64,000 bases of DNA from an uncultured Bacteroidota bacterium. GTDB lineage: Bacteria; Bacteroidota; Bacteroidia; Bacteroidales; P3. Of this stretch, positions 9,105 through 18,257 are shown piece by piece. The stretch's first letter is position 1. Each line of letters opens with the position of its first letter. A program made the translations under genes and the position numbers. Below the pieces are notes generated by a model, which was not told where the DNA came from, ran no database searches, and was given only the letters and a program-made list of their open reading frames with translations. The stretch lies in assembly GCA_902790215.1 (NCBI GenBank), contig CADAQX010000008.1, positions 62,001-126,000 on the forward strand, in the 5' to 3' direction.

Positions 9105-12026
9105 GAACATCTGGTCAAAGGTTACTTCGGTGGGGGTTACGTCGGGGCCGAGGAGCCGGGCGACGGCTTTGGGGTCGAACTTCTTGGCGTTGCCGGAGAT
9201 GACGACTATGAGCGGGCGGTTTTTGATGTATTTGTTGTGGAAGGCGCGGAGGTCGTCCATGGTGAGGCGTGAGATTTGTTCGGTGATTTCGGCACGGTGG
9301 TCGCGCTGCCATCCGAGGTTTTCAACCCAAGACTGCACGCTGCCAGGGATTCTGCGGAAGGTATAGTAGTTGCTGTTTTGTGTGCTGACGAGTTGCTGGA
9401 TGGCGGGCTGTAGCTTTTCGGGACGTTCGGGGAGGGTGACGAGGAGGTCGCGGATGGCTTCCACTCCTTCCTGTGTTTTGTCGCACTGGGTGCCAAGGAA
9501 GGCGTAGGTGTGTGCCGGATTGTGTCGCAGGAGGGTGGCGGAGAAGACGGCGTAGGTGCTGTAGCCGAGGGAGCGGAATTCGCGTATTTCCTGGAACATG
9601 ACGCTGTTCATGCCGTTGCCGAAGTATTCGTCGAAGAGTGCCGAGGCCACACGGTCGCAGGGTGAGCCGTCGGGGGTGTTCATGTTGGTGTCTAAGTAGG
9701 TGCTGGGGACGTAGATGCCGATTTTTGACTGGAGGAATTTCTTGTTAGTGGAGTAGAAGAGCTGGGGTGTGGTGTATTGTTTTTCTTTGTATGCACGGCG
9801 GGGCATGTCGGTGACCGGCGTACCGCCAGGGGTGTTAAGTGAGTCGCAGACAAGGTTGTATTGCTGCAGTTTGTCGGCAAGGGTTGAGGGGTCGGTGTTG
9901 CCCGAGAAGGTGACATGGCCGTTGCGGGTGAGGATTTGCAGGACTTCGGCGTGGAGTTCCTCTCCGGTGCGTTTGCCCCATTCCGAATAGGGTGTTTGCC
10001 GCAGGTAGGCGGATTGGTCGCCGAGTGTGACATAGTCTTCAAGGGCGTTGAACCAGCTGTCGGCGTCGTTTTTGGAGGATTTCTTGTCAGCTTTCAGTCC
10101 GTCGAGGAGTTTGTCGAGCTGCCGTTTGTCGTGGCGGGGATGGTAGAGCCAGCGCTGGCAGAGGGAGAGAATGCTGTCGAGGTTGCTCTCGAGTCCACTA
10201 ATGTACAGGGTTGTGTTGTCGTGGCCGCTGGAAAGTGAGAATGAAGCACCGTAGAGGTTGACCTGCTGCTGGAGTTGCTGGTATTTGAGGCTGTCGGCTC
10301 CGAGCAGTTCCATATAGCTGATGGCGCGGTTGATGTCGGGGTTGTCGAGGGTGCCGTAGTTGTAGGTGATTTCCAGTTCGAAGATGTCGTTGAAGGGGTT
10401 CTGGGTGCTGTAGAGGTTGTAGTGGGAGTTGATGGGTTGGATATTGACATCTTTTTTGAAGTCGATGACTTGCGGACGGATGGGGTCGGGCTGGTTGGCG
10501 GCAATCATCTTGGCGAAAGGCGAGGAGGCGTCTTTGTTGGCGGGTTCGAGGTGTTCCCAGTCGGGTTTGACGGCAGGTTCGCCGGAGGGGAAGCCCATTT
10601 TGGAACGCACAAGGGTGCAGTGGTCGCGGTCGAAGTACTTGTTGGCCACGGCTATGATGTCTTCGCGGGTGAGGGCAGTCCAGCGTTTGCCGTCGTTGAG
10701 CCATTGTTCGTAGCTGCTGCCTTCGGTTTCGAGTGAGAGGAGTAGGGATGAGATTTTGTTCAGCCCTTCGAGTTGTCGTTGGCGGCTGACGTGTGATTGG
10801 GCTTTGATTCCTTCGATGATTTCGTCGCTGAAACGCCCTTGCTTGATGCTGTCGATGCAGTCCCAGATGGCTTCTTCGGCTTTGGCGTGGCTCTGGAAAA
10901 GGAGGTTTGGAATATAAAGTATGGTGTTGGTGCCGGCGTCGTTGAGCGATACGTCGAGGTTCAGGGCCATGAGAAAACGGCCTTCGGTGGCGGCTTCGGT
11001 AAGGAGGCCGGTATTGCCGCCAAGGATTTGGCCGAGCATGTCGAGGGCCAGTTTGTCGGGGTGGCTCTTGGGTACGCCGGGGAAAATCATCATACCCATT
11101 TTAATGGGAGTTTGACGGACTTTGACGATTTTCTGAGTAGCGAAGTCGGGAAGCTGGTAGGTGGGTTCTTGGGGCAGTTTGCCGCTGCGCCACACGCTGA
11201 ATTTGTCGCGGATGAGTTGTTTGGCCTCGTCGGAATTGAAGTCTCCCACGAGGATGAGCGTCATGTTGTTGGCCACATAGTAGGTGTCGAAGAATTTTTG
11301 CATCTCGCTGGGCTGCGGGTTTTTGAGGTGCTTGGCAAGACCGATGACCGGGCGGCTGTAGGGATGGTCGCCGTAAGATTCGGTGAGAATATTCCGGGCA
11401 AATTTCTGTGCAATCTTGTTATCGCCACGGTTCTTCTCCTCGTAGATGGTTTCGAGTTCACTCTGGAAGAGGCGGAAGACGGGGTTGCGGAAACGCTCTA
11501 CATAGACATCCATCCAGTTGGTGAGTTGGTTGGAGGGGAGGGTGTTGTAGTAGACTGTGTAGTCGTAGCTGGTGCCGGCGTTGAGACCTGTGCAACCCAA
11601 GTTTTGGAGGATGGCGTCAACCTCGTTGGGGATGGCGTATTGCGAGGCGGCGATGCTGAGACGGTTGATTTCGAGCTGTATGTCGTGACGTTCTTTATCG
11701 TTTGCAGCGGCTTGCAGCCGGTCGTAGGCCTGGCTGATGCTGTCGAGATAGGGTTTCTCTTTGGCCCAGTCGGTGGTGCCGATACGGTCGGTGCCCTTGA
11801 ACATGATGTGCTCGAAGTAGTGGGCAACGCCTGTGGCGTTGGGGTTTTCGTTCTTGCTGCCTGCGTGGACTACTACGCAGCCGTAGATTTTGGGCTGGCT
11901 GTGCTCTTCGCAGAGGATGACTTTAAGGCCGTTGTCGAGGTGGAAAGTCTCGACGGGCAGGCTGTTTTGTGCCGAGACAGTGAGCACGGCAAGAAATGCT
12001 ATGCAGAAAAGGGCTGTTTTTTTCAT
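9096..12026 (-). CDS. Secreted M16 family zinc metallopeptidase (double-length)
   Basis: 976 residues with a signal peptide (MKKTALFCIAFLAVLTVSAQ). The N-terminal half carries the inverted zinc motif HYFEH (69-73) and the GLKVIL / GVAHYFEHIMFKGT context of the pitrilysin/insulinase family, with a later Glu expected to complete zinc binding. The length is about twice that of the half-size mitochondrial-type enzymes, so the second half (from about residue 520) is the non-catalytic M16 repeat that closes the chamber. Family members degrade peptides; this one should act in the periplasm. The start codon overlaps the stop of the upstream membrane gene (ATGA), which implies translational coupling. 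Confidence 0.9.
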   Translation of the reverse strand: MKKTALFCIAFLAVLTVSAQNSLPVETFHLDNGLKVILCEEHSQPKIYGCVVVHAGSKNENPNATGVAHYFEHIMFKGTDRIGTTDWAKEKPYLDSISQAYDRLQAAANDKERHDIQLEINRLSIAASQYAIPNEVDAILQNLGCTGLNAGTSYDYTVYYNTLPSNQLTNWMDVYVERFRNPVFRLFQSELETIYEEKNRGDNKIAQKFARNILTESYGDHPYSRPVIGLAKHLKNPQPSEMQKFFDTYYVANNMTLILVGDFNSDEAKQLIRDKFSVWRSGKLPQEPTYQLPDFATQKIVKVRQTPIKMGMMIFPGVPKSHPDKLALDMLGQILGGNTGLLTEAATEGRFLMALNLDVSLNDAGTNTILYIPNLLFQSHAKAEEAIWDCIDSIKQGRFSDEIIEGIKAQSHVSRQRQLEGLNKISSLLLSLETEGSSYEQWLNDGKRWTALTREDIIAVANKYFDRDHCTLVRSKMGFPSGEPAVKPDWEHLEPANKDASSPFAKMIAANQPDPIRPQVIDFKKDVNIQPINSHYNLYSTQNPFNDIFELEITYNYGTLDNPDINRAISYMELLGADSLKYQQLQQQVNLYGASFSLSSGHDNTTLYISGLESNLDSILSLCQRWLYHPRHDKRQLDKLLDGLKADKKSSKNDADSWFNALEDYVTLGDQSAYLRQTPYSEWGKRTGEELHAEVLQILTRNGHVTFSGNTDPSTLADKLQQYNLVCDSLNTPGGTPVTDMPRRAYKEKQYTTPQLFYSTNKKFLQSKIGIYVPSTYLDTNMNTPDGSPCDRVASALFDEYFGNGMNSVMFQEIREFRSLGYSTYAVFSATLLRHNPAHTYAFLGTQCDKTQEGVEAIRDLLVTLPERPEKLQPAIQQLVSTQNSNYYTFRRIPGSVQSWVENLGWQRDHRAEITEQISRLTMDDLRAFHNKYIKNRPLIVVISGNAKKFDPKAVARLLGPDVTPTEVTFDQMFRF

Positions 12027-12907
12027 GATGTTTGTAAGTTATTGTCTGGGTTATTATTTTCAACGGATGAGGCGCCGTCTTGCTCTTGTTGTGCAAACAG
12101 GCAGCACATGGCGGCGACGGGTGCAGAGCCGATGGCCGAGGCACAGAGCCAGAAACGCGACAACCGGGTGCGAGGGGCATCGCGGTAGAGCATTACGACG
12201 ATAATGCAGAACAGGATAAGGGATAGTATGGTGGGGATGATGACGGAGGCCGGTATTCCAAAAAGTGAGATGCTGATGGGGATGGAGTTGCAAATTCTAT
12301 GGGCAATAGTGAAGATGGCGATGGGAACGAGGTATCTGAGCAGGGGTTTTATCCTCTCAGCAGGAAGTGCGGCGGGAAGTGAGAGGATGAAGATGGAGAG
12401 CATGGCTGTCCAGGGGTGGGTGAAGGAGAGAATGAAGATGATTGCCTGTAGCCAATAGGTCTGGCTGCATTGAGGCAGACGAATGTGCCACAGGTCGTAG
12501 AGGACCGAGACGAGGACGGCGGCATAAAAGATATATGACAATGCGTTGAGCAAATAAGGGAAGAATATGGAAAAAACGATTAGAAGTATGGAATAGATGA
12601 TGACTATGCTGCCGTATTTGCGGACAATCGGCAGTTGGCTGAGGTGCATAAGCAGTCCGGTCATTCCTCCAAATAATGTGAGAATCAGTGGGAATTGTTT
12701 TACACGGCCGGTATGCGACATATCGTAAAGGAGAAATCCGGCGAGGACGATGCCGGGAATGCAGTCAAGGAGTGTGCGGCATGCGATGTGAAACCGTGGA
12801 CTCATATTGACACTGCTTTGAAAAAAAGGATAGATTGCGGCAATGATGAAGACAAAGAGTTGCGCAATGGTGTAAATAATGAGATAGCGAGAGAGTTGTT
12901 TATTCAT
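12023..12907 (-). CDS. Polytopic membrane protein of unknown function
   Basis: 294 residues from the ATG at 12907; an upstream in-frame ATG would add an implausible leader reaching into the terminator. About eight hydrophobic segments are visible, for example LIIYTIAQLFVFIIAAIYPF near the N terminus and ASVIIPTILSLILFCIIVVM near residue 225, with a hydrophilic tail rich in Asn and Asp. I do not recognise the family and see no catalytic motif. It overlaps the start of the M16 peptidase gene by four bases, which suggests joint expression, and it follows glyQS after a terminator-like hairpin. Confidence 0.6.
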   Translation of the reverse strand: MNKQLSRYLIIYTIAQLFVFIIAAIYPFFQSSVNMSPRFHIACRTLLDCIPGIVLAGFLLYDMSHTGRVKQFPLILTLFGGMTGLLMHLSQLPIVRKYGSIVIIYSILLIVFSIFFPYLLNALSYIFYAAVLVSVLYDLWHIRLPQCSQTYWLQAIIFILSFTHPWTAMLSIFILSLPAALPAERIKPLLRYLVPIAIFTIAHRICNSIPISISLFGIPASVIIPTILSLILFCIIVVMLYRDAPRTRLSRFWLCASAIGSAPVAAMCCLFAQQEQDGASSVENNNPDNNLQTS

Positions 12908-12923
12908 GGTTTTTTTTATAAAA

Positions 12924-12980
12924 GGGGCAAAGACAGCTGCAAGGTTGCTGATGGGTAGAGCCTGCACCTGTTTTTGCCCC
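12924..12980 (-). terminator. Terminator-like hairpin after glyQS
   Basis: On the minus strand GGGGCAAAAACAG (12980-12968) pairs with CTGTCTTTGCCCC (12936-12924) with one mismatch and is followed by TTTTA. It lies between glyQS and the membrane-protein gene, so read-through or a separate promoter would be needed for the latter. Confidence 0.6.
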
Positions 12981-12991
12981 TGGAAAATGGA

Positions 12992-14509
12992 TTATCTGAG
13001 GTTGTTGTGGAGATAGGCGGGGAGGTTGTCGATGGCGATGCGTTCCTGCTGCATGGTGTCGCGGTGGCGGACAGTGACGCTGTTGTCGTTGAGGGTGTCG
13101 TTATCCACGGTGATGCAGAAGGGGGTGCCGATGGCATCCTGGCGGCGATAGCGGCGGCCGATGGCGTCCTTCTCGTCGTACTGGAGCATGTAGTGCGGTT
13201 TGAGCATGTCCATTATCTCACGGGCTTTCTCCGGGAGGCCGTCCTTCTTGACCAAAGGCAGCACGGCGGCTTTGTATGGCGCCAGCATGGCGGGCAGGCT
13301 GAGCACGGTGCGGGTGGAGCCGTCGGGAAGAGTCTCGTCCTTGAGGGCATGGCTGAAGATGGCGAGGAAGGTGCGGTCAACACCGATGGAGGTCTCGATG
13401 ACGTAGGGCGTGTAGCTCTCATTGAGCTCGCTGTCGAAGTACTGCAGCTTCTTGCCGCTGAACTCGCTGTGGCGGCTGAGGTCGAAGTCGGTGCGGCTGT
13501 GGATGCCTTCCAGTTCCTTGAAGCCGAAGGGAAACTCGAACTCGATGTCGGTGGCGGCGTTGGCGTAGTGGGCCAGTTTCTCGTGGTCGTGGTAGCGGTA
13601 TTTCTCGGCGGGGATGCCCAGGGCGAGGTGCCATTTGAGGCGTTCCTCTTTCCAGTAGCGGAACCACTCCATCTCGGTGCCGGGACGGACGAAGAACTGC
13701 ATCTCCATCTGCTCGAATTCGCGCATGCGGAAGATGAACTGGCGGGCGACAATCTCGTTGCGGAAGGCTTTGCCTATCTGGGCGATGCCGAAGGGGATTT
13801 TCATGCGGCCGGACTTCTGCACGTTGAGGAAGTTGACAAAGATGCCCTGTGCCGTTTCGGGACGGAGGTAGAGGGTGTCGCTGTCGTCAATGACGGAGCC
13901 CATTTTGGTGGCGAACATGAGGTTAAACTGACGCACGTCGGTCCAGTTGCGGGTGCCGCTGACGGGGCAGACGATGCCGAGGTCGAGGATGAGCTGCTTG
14001 AGACCGGCCAGGTCGTTGGCATTCATCAGTTCGGCATACTTGGCGCGGATTTCGTCAATCTGTTTCTGGTGCTCCAGCACACGGGCGTTGGTGGTGACGA
14101 ACTGCTGGCGGTCGAAGGCGTCGCCGAAACGCTTGTGAGCCTTCTCGCACTCTTTGTTTATTTTTTCCTCAATCTTGGCGATGTGGTCCTCGATAAGGAC
14201 GTCGGCGCGATAGCGTTTCTTGGAGTCCTTGTTGTCGATCAGCGGGTCGTTGAAGGCATCCACATGGCCGGAAGCTTTCCAGATGCGGGGGTGCATGAAG
14301 ATGGCGGAGTCGATGCCGACGATGTTCTCGTGGTACTGCACCATGGCGCGCCACCAGTATTGCTTGATGTTGTTTTTGAGTTCGGTTCCCAGCTGGCCGT
14401 AGTCGTACACGGCGGCGAGGCCGTCGTATATCTCGCTGGAGGGGAATATAAAGCCGTACTCCTTGGCGTGGGATACTACTTTTTTGAAGAATTCTTCTTG
14501 ATTTGCCAT
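12992..14509 (-). CDS. glyQS: Glycine--tRNA ligase, single-chain class II type
   Basis: 505 residues, the usual length of the homodimeric bacterial/eukaryotic-type GlyRS, not the alpha/beta two-gene type. It charges tRNA-Gly with glycine in the cytosol. Recognisable blocks are YGFIFPSSEIYDGLAAVYDYGQ near the N terminus, RPETAQGIFVNF (motif 2 region), FRNEI (motif 2), ELEGIHSRTDFDL and the motif 3 region IETSIGVDRTFLAIF, followed by the C-terminal anticodon-binding domain (LAPYKAAVLPL, RYRRQDAIGTPFCITVD). The start is 10 nt after the stop of the upstream lipoprotein gene, so the two are likely co-transcribed. Confidence 0.95.
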   Translation of the reverse strand: MANQEEFFKKVVSHAKEYGFIFPSSEIYDGLAAVYDYGQLGTELKNNIKQYWWRAMVQYHENIVGIDSAIFMHPRIWKASGHVDAFNDPLIDNKDSKKRYRADVLIEDHIAKIEEKINKECEKAHKRFGDAFDRQQFVTTNARVLEHQKQIDEIRAKYAELMNANDLAGLKQLILDLGIVCPVSGTRNWTDVRQFNLMFATKMGSVIDDSDTLYLRPETAQGIFVNFLNVQKSGRMKIPFGIAQIGKAFRNEIVARQFIFRMREFEQMEMQFFVRPGTEMEWFRYWKEERLKWHLALGIPAEKYRYHDHEKLAHYANAATDIEFEFPFGFKELEGIHSRTDFDLSRHSEFSGKKLQYFDSELNESYTPYVIETSIGVDRTFLAIFSHALKDETLPDGSTRTVLSLPAMLAPYKAAVLPLVKKDGLPEKAREIMDMLKPHYMLQYDEKDAIGRRYRRQDAIGTPFCITVDNDTLNDNSVTVRHRDTMQQERIAIDNLPAYLHNNLR

Positions 14510-14519
14510 ATATTAGATA

Positions 14520-14966
14520 TTATGATTTAGCAGTAAGAGTGACATTTACGTTCACCGTACCTTCACCATCGTACCAATGTCCGTCGCCACCCGAAAGCGG
14601 TATGTCGCGCGTGGGAATGTTCAAAGAGGTGTCGCAGTAGCTGCCGTTTTCAGTGCTGTCGATATCGGAGAATGTGAGTTGGATGGCGTTAAGGCATACT
14701 TTATAGAATGTCGTATTAAAGTTTCCTTGTTCATCGGTGGTGTCGCGAGGCTGGCGATTTGATGATTCGGGAGCCCAATTCTGCGATACCTCTATGCCGG
14801 GGACAGGGGTCCCGTCGGGTGCAGTGACTCTGCCTTTGACATGATAGGTGGCTTCAGGAGTGCCGTATTCACACATCATGGTTCTTTCGCAGCCTACATT
14901 CATGCCCAAGGCAGCAGCGCCCACGGCAATAAGCCAGTGTTTCAGTTTGAGGTATTTGAGTTTCAT
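14520..14966 (-). CDS. Putative lipoprotein of the rSAM/lipoprotein family
   Basis: 148 residues. The N terminus MKLKYLKLKHWLIAVGAAALGMNVGC is a lipoprotein-like signal ending at Cys26. The motif YGTPEATYHVKGRVTAPDG, followed by a carboxypeptidase-regulatory-like beta sandwich (IPGIEV-type strand, TTDEQGNF), matches a Bacteroidetes family often encoded beside a radical SAM/SPASM enzyme. No radical SAM gene is present in this window, so if the assignment is right this copy is an orphan. It sits 10 nt upstream of glyQS. Function unknown; surface or periplasmic location inferred. Confidence 0.6.
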   Translation of the reverse strand: MKLKYLKLKHWLIAVGAAALGMNVGCERTMMCEYGTPEATYHVKGRVTAPDGTPVPGIEVSQNWAPESSNRQPRDTTDEQGNFNTTFYKVCLNAIQLTFSDIDSTENGSYCDTSLNIPTRDIPLSGGDGHWYDGEGTVNVNVTLTAKS

Positions 14967-14981
14967 GGGTTGCAGACTTTG

Positions 14982-15036
14982 GGGTAATCTGATTATTCTG
15001 AATATTCGGAGTATTCTGAATTTTCAGAATACTCCG
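14982..15036. repeat. Nonamer palindromic cassette between pta and the lipoprotein gene
   Basis: Nine-nt words ATTCTGAAT, ATTCGGAGT, TTTCAGAAT and ACTCCGATT run in series. The core CGGAGTATTCTGAA (15007-15020) pairs perfectly with TTCAGAATACTCCG (15023-15036), a 14-bp stem with a 2-nt loop. No T-tract follows on either strand. Confidence 0.8.
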
Positions 15037-15045
15037 ATTGGTAAT

Positions 15046-16053
15046 TTACTTCTTGGAGGCTGCCTGGGTGGCGGTGATGGCCACGACGTTGACGATGTCT
15101 TCAACGCTGCAGCCACGGCTGAGGTCGTTGATGGGAGCTGCCATGCCCTGCATAACGGGGCCTACAGCCTCGGCACCGGCGAGACGCTGGACAAGTTTGT
15201 AGCAGATATTGCCGCTCTGCAGGTCGGGGAATACAAGCACATTGGCCTTGCCGGCGATGTCGCTGCCGGGGGCTTTGCTGGCACCCACTTTGGGAACGAT
15301 GGCGGCATCGGCCTGGAGTTCGCCGTCGAGATGCACGTTGGGGTCGAGTTCGTGAGCCACACGGGTGGCCTCGATGACCTTGTCAACCAACTCGTGCTTG
15401 GCGCTGCCCTTTGTGGAGAAGCTGAGGATGGCGACACGGGGGTCTTCAAATCCGGCTATAGCCTTGGCGGTCTGTGCGGAAACAACGGCTATTTGACCCA
15501 ATTCTTCAGCAGTGGGGCAGGGGGTGGCGGCACAGTCGGCGAAGACAAACATGCCGTTCTCACCGTAGGTGGTGTCTTTGAGAATCATGATGAAAGCACC
15601 GCTGACGACGCTGACGCCAGGCAGGGTCTTGACAATTTGGAAAGCGGGACGGAGCACATCGCCGGTGGCGTTGCGGGCACCGGCAACCTCACCGTCGGCG
15701 TCGCCGTTCTTAATGAGCATGCAAGCCAGGTAGAGGGGGTCGGCCACTAACTGCATGGCCTCGTCCATCTGCATGCCTTTTTTCTTGCGGATTTCGCAGA
15801 GCATCTGTGCATAGTACTCGCGTTTGGGGTTGGTCACGGGGTCGATGATGGTGGCTTTGTCGATGTTCTTCAGTCCCCACTGGGCGGCGAGATTCTTTAT
15901 CTCGGCTTCGTTGCCAAGGAGGATGAGGCGGGCGATGCCTTCCTGAAGGATGATGTCGGCGGCTTTGAGGGTTCTTTCCTCGGTGCCTTCAGCCAATACG
16001 ATGGTCTTGTTGGCGGCTTTTGCCTTTGAACGGATTTGCTCTAAGAGTGTCAT
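15046..16053 (-). CDS. pta: Phosphate acetyltransferase
   Basis: 335 residues, the length of the short single-domain Pta. It interconverts acetyl-CoA and acetyl phosphate in acetate metabolism. Diagnostic blocks are TIVLAEGTEERTLKAA at the N terminus, VAGARNATGDVLRPA around residue 145, LSFSTKGSAKH, and the C-terminal KVGASKAPGSDIAGKANVL and GPVMQGMAAPINDLSRG. The acetate kinase gene that often accompanies pta is not next to it here; its neighbours are a porin upstream (29-nt gap) and a lipoprotein downstream. Confidence 0.93.
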   Translation of the reverse strand: MTLLEQIRSKAKAANKTIVLAEGTEERTLKAADIILQEGIARLILLGNEAEIKNLAAQWGLKNIDKATIIDPVTNPKREYYAQMLCEIRKKKGMQMDEAMQLVADPLYLACMLIKNGDADGEVAGARNATGDVLRPAFQIVKTLPGVSVVSGAFIMILKDTTYGENGMFVFADCAATPCPTAEELGQIAVVSAQTAKAIAGFEDPRVAILSFSTKGSAKHELVDKVIEATRVAHELDPNVHLDGELQADAAIVPKVGASKAPGSDIAGKANVLVFPDLQSGNICYKLVQRLAGAEAVGPVMQGMAAPINDLSRGCSVEDIVNVVAITATQAASKK

Positions 16054-16082
16054 GATGTATTGATATTTAATTAATAATTATT

Positions 16083-18248
16083 CTAGTCAAAGAATTTCCA
16101 TGTCATGCCGAAGAAGAAGCCGAACTGTTTGGCGGGATAGTGGGGGAGGATGCAGTAGGAGTGTTCTTCGAGGAAGGAGTTGATGTGTGCGGCTTTGGCG
16201 TAGATGCTGGCACGCTTGACCTGGATATTGATGAAGAAATCGGCCCAGAGGTAGTTGCCCACTTCCACCTCGTCCTGCCGGTAGAATGCCCCCATGACGG
16301 GGTCGTAGCCGTCGGCTTTGTAGGCCGTGTGGTAGCGGATGTCGGTGCCGACCTGGGTATGTAACACGTTGTTGAAAAGCTTGAAGTCGGCATAGATGGA
16401 GTTTTTGCTGGCAAACAGCGGCACACGTATCTGCTCTTGGTCGCTGCTGTATTGCACATGCTGCTGCATGTCGTAGTGCAGCCAGCCGAAGACTGCCAGG
16501 TTCAGGTTCACACGGCCTTGCAGCAGCAGGGCGCTGCCGTCGCTTTGCTGGGGGAAGAGTGCCGTCTTGTCGTCGGCAAGGGTATATTGGTTGAACCAGA
16601 CGTTGTGGCTGATGTGCTGGGCTGCAAGGTGCACTTGCAGGAGTTTGTTGTGGGAGTAGTCGGCCTCTATCTTTCTGATGCCAATGGCTTTTAAATCATC
16701 GGCCACAGGGCTGTCGGTACGAAGGCACTGGGCGGTGTAGATGAGTTCGGGTTGAAGGGCTTTGACAACAGCGCGGAGGGTGATATTCTGTTTGGAGTTG
16801 CCCACGCTGTCGCGGAAGGGGAAAACAAGACGGGCGTCGAGGTTGTATTCCGAGAGATTGGGCGCCGCCTCGGCATAGACGTTGAGCTCTGTGGCCGGCC
16901 ACGGGCTAATCTCCACACGGCCGAAAGGATAGAGCATCACGCGACGGACAGTGGCACGGGTGTACACGCTGTCGCTCATCGCAAGCCACGCCATCTGCGG
17001 ACGCACACCGCCGTAAATCTTCAGCGGATTCCGCCAGCGATGGTCCATGTAGGCGTCGTTAGTCCAGAACAGTGAGGCTGTAAGGCGGTTGTAGAGCGTG
17101 GAGTCCACACAGCGGTATTTCTGCTTGTCCCACTGCAGTTCGAGGCCTAAGACACCTGTGTTGTACACGTGCGGGTCATAAGGCTGCAGGGTGTCGTAGC
17201 CTACGATGGTGTCGCGCAGCTCGTAGCGGTAGGTGACCGCGACCGAGTCCCGCTCCACTGTGTCGTGCGCCACGGTGTCATATACTTGCAGCTTCACTGT
17301 GTCGTATTCGGCAATAGTGTCCACATAGCTCTCTTTGATGGGGCGATACCATTCAAATTGCCGCACCGTGTTGAACGACTGGCGCACGAAGACCGTGTGG
17401 TCGGTGTTGTTGCTCATGCGTTGTGTCTGGTTGACGGGTATGCCGCCCATATTGCTGATGCGCTTGTTGATGTAGGTGTCCTCATTGGACAGGCCACCGT
17501 TTTCGCCCAGCACCATGCGTTGCCAGATGAATCCCGCCGAAATCTGATACCGTGCATCGGGGGAATAGTAGTTGGTGTTGAAGTCAAACAGGTGGTCGGT
17601 CGCCGAGCTGTTGGAAAAAACCCCTTCAGGACTGAACAGGTGGTAGTCGAGCGCGAAGTTCCACCGCTCGTTGATGTTCTGTGTATGCGTTACATGAACC
17701 TGATAGTCCTGGTCAAGCGAGCTGTTGTACGACAGCAGCGTGTAGGGATTTTGTACCTGATAGAAATGAATGTTGTCGGGCGTTTTGTAAAAGGCGGGGA
17801 AGATGTTGCTTTTGTAGACAAGGCCCGGTGTGTTGTCGAATGATGGGGTTAGCACCAGATGCGGGTGACCCAACTCAGTGACGGGGAGGTAGTAATTGCC
17901 GTTGAATGCATCAAGGCAGTCCGTAAACTGGACGCCGGTGGGAGAGAGGGTGGGGTGTTTGAGCTCCAGGATTTTCACTTGATGCTGAAGCCTGTGGAAG
18001 AAGAACACCGAGGCCTGCAGCACGCTGTCGGGGATGTCGACATGATATTCCACACCCTTGGGACCCTCCTCGGCCGTGCTGTCGGCAGCAGTTGAGTCGG
18101 GAGTATGTGCATGCGATTCATTCTGTGTGCGGGCGCTGGGCAGGGGTTGGTTTGAGATGCCCCGCAGGTTGCTGATGGGCAACTGCCCCCATGCGGTGAC
18201 GGACAGCAGGGAGAACAGCAGCAGAACTATGAGCCGACGGCGTTTCAA
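16083..18248 (-). CDS. Putative porin, Porin_10 family
   Basis: 721 residues with a signal peptide (MKRRRLIVLLLFSLLSVTAWGQ), then a hydrophilic stretch (Thr/Ser/Glu-rich, to about residue 60), then a large beta-barrel. Family-like features are the tyrosine-rich strand pattern, LSPTGVQFTDCLDAFNGNYY, GLVYKSNIFPAFYKTPDNI, and a final aromatic residue region (FFFGMTWKFFD). Such proteins are annotated as putative porins in Bacteroidetes; the solute is unknown. It starts 10 nt after the trxB stop, and pta follows, so expression in the panD-trxB operon is likely. Confidence 0.8.
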   Translation of the reverse strand: MKRRRLIVLLLFSLLSVTAWGQLPISNLRGISNQPLPSARTQNESHAHTPDSTAADSTAEEGPKGVEYHVDIPDSVLQASVFFFHRLQHQVKILELKHPTLSPTGVQFTDCLDAFNGNYYLPVTELGHPHLVLTPSFDNTPGLVYKSNIFPAFYKTPDNIHFYQVQNPYTLLSYNSSLDQDYQVHVTHTQNINERWNFALDYHLFSPEGVFSNSSATDHLFDFNTNYYSPDARYQISAGFIWQRMVLGENGGLSNEDTYINKRISNMGGIPVNQTQRMSNNTDHTVFVRQSFNTVRQFEWYRPIKESYVDTIAEYDTVKLQVYDTVAHDTVERDSVAVTYRYELRDTIVGYDTLQPYDPHVYNTGVLGLELQWDKQKYRCVDSTLYNRLTASLFWTNDAYMDHRWRNPLKIYGGVRPQMAWLAMSDSVYTRATVRRVMLYPFGRVEISPWPATELNVYAEAAPNLSEYNLDARLVFPFRDSVGNSKQNITLRAVVKALQPELIYTAQCLRTDSPVADDLKAIGIRKIEADYSHNKLLQVHLAAQHISHNVWFNQYTLADDKTALFPQQSDGSALLLQGRVNLNLAVFGWLHYDMQQHVQYSSDQEQIRVPLFASKNSIYADFKLFNNVLHTQVGTDIRYHTAYKADGYDPVMGAFYRQDEVEVGNYLWADFFINIQVKRASIYAKAAHINSFLEEHSYCILPHYPAKQFGFFFGMTWKFFD

Positions 18249-18257
18249 GGCAAAAGA

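Noticed and set aside
10797-12188. Long plus-strand ORF over the M16 peptidase gene
   Set aside because: Antisense shadow of a well-recognised gene; low-complexity composition. The same holds for the long plus-strand ORFs over glyQS (12974-14530) and over the paralogue at 24155 (24305-25834).
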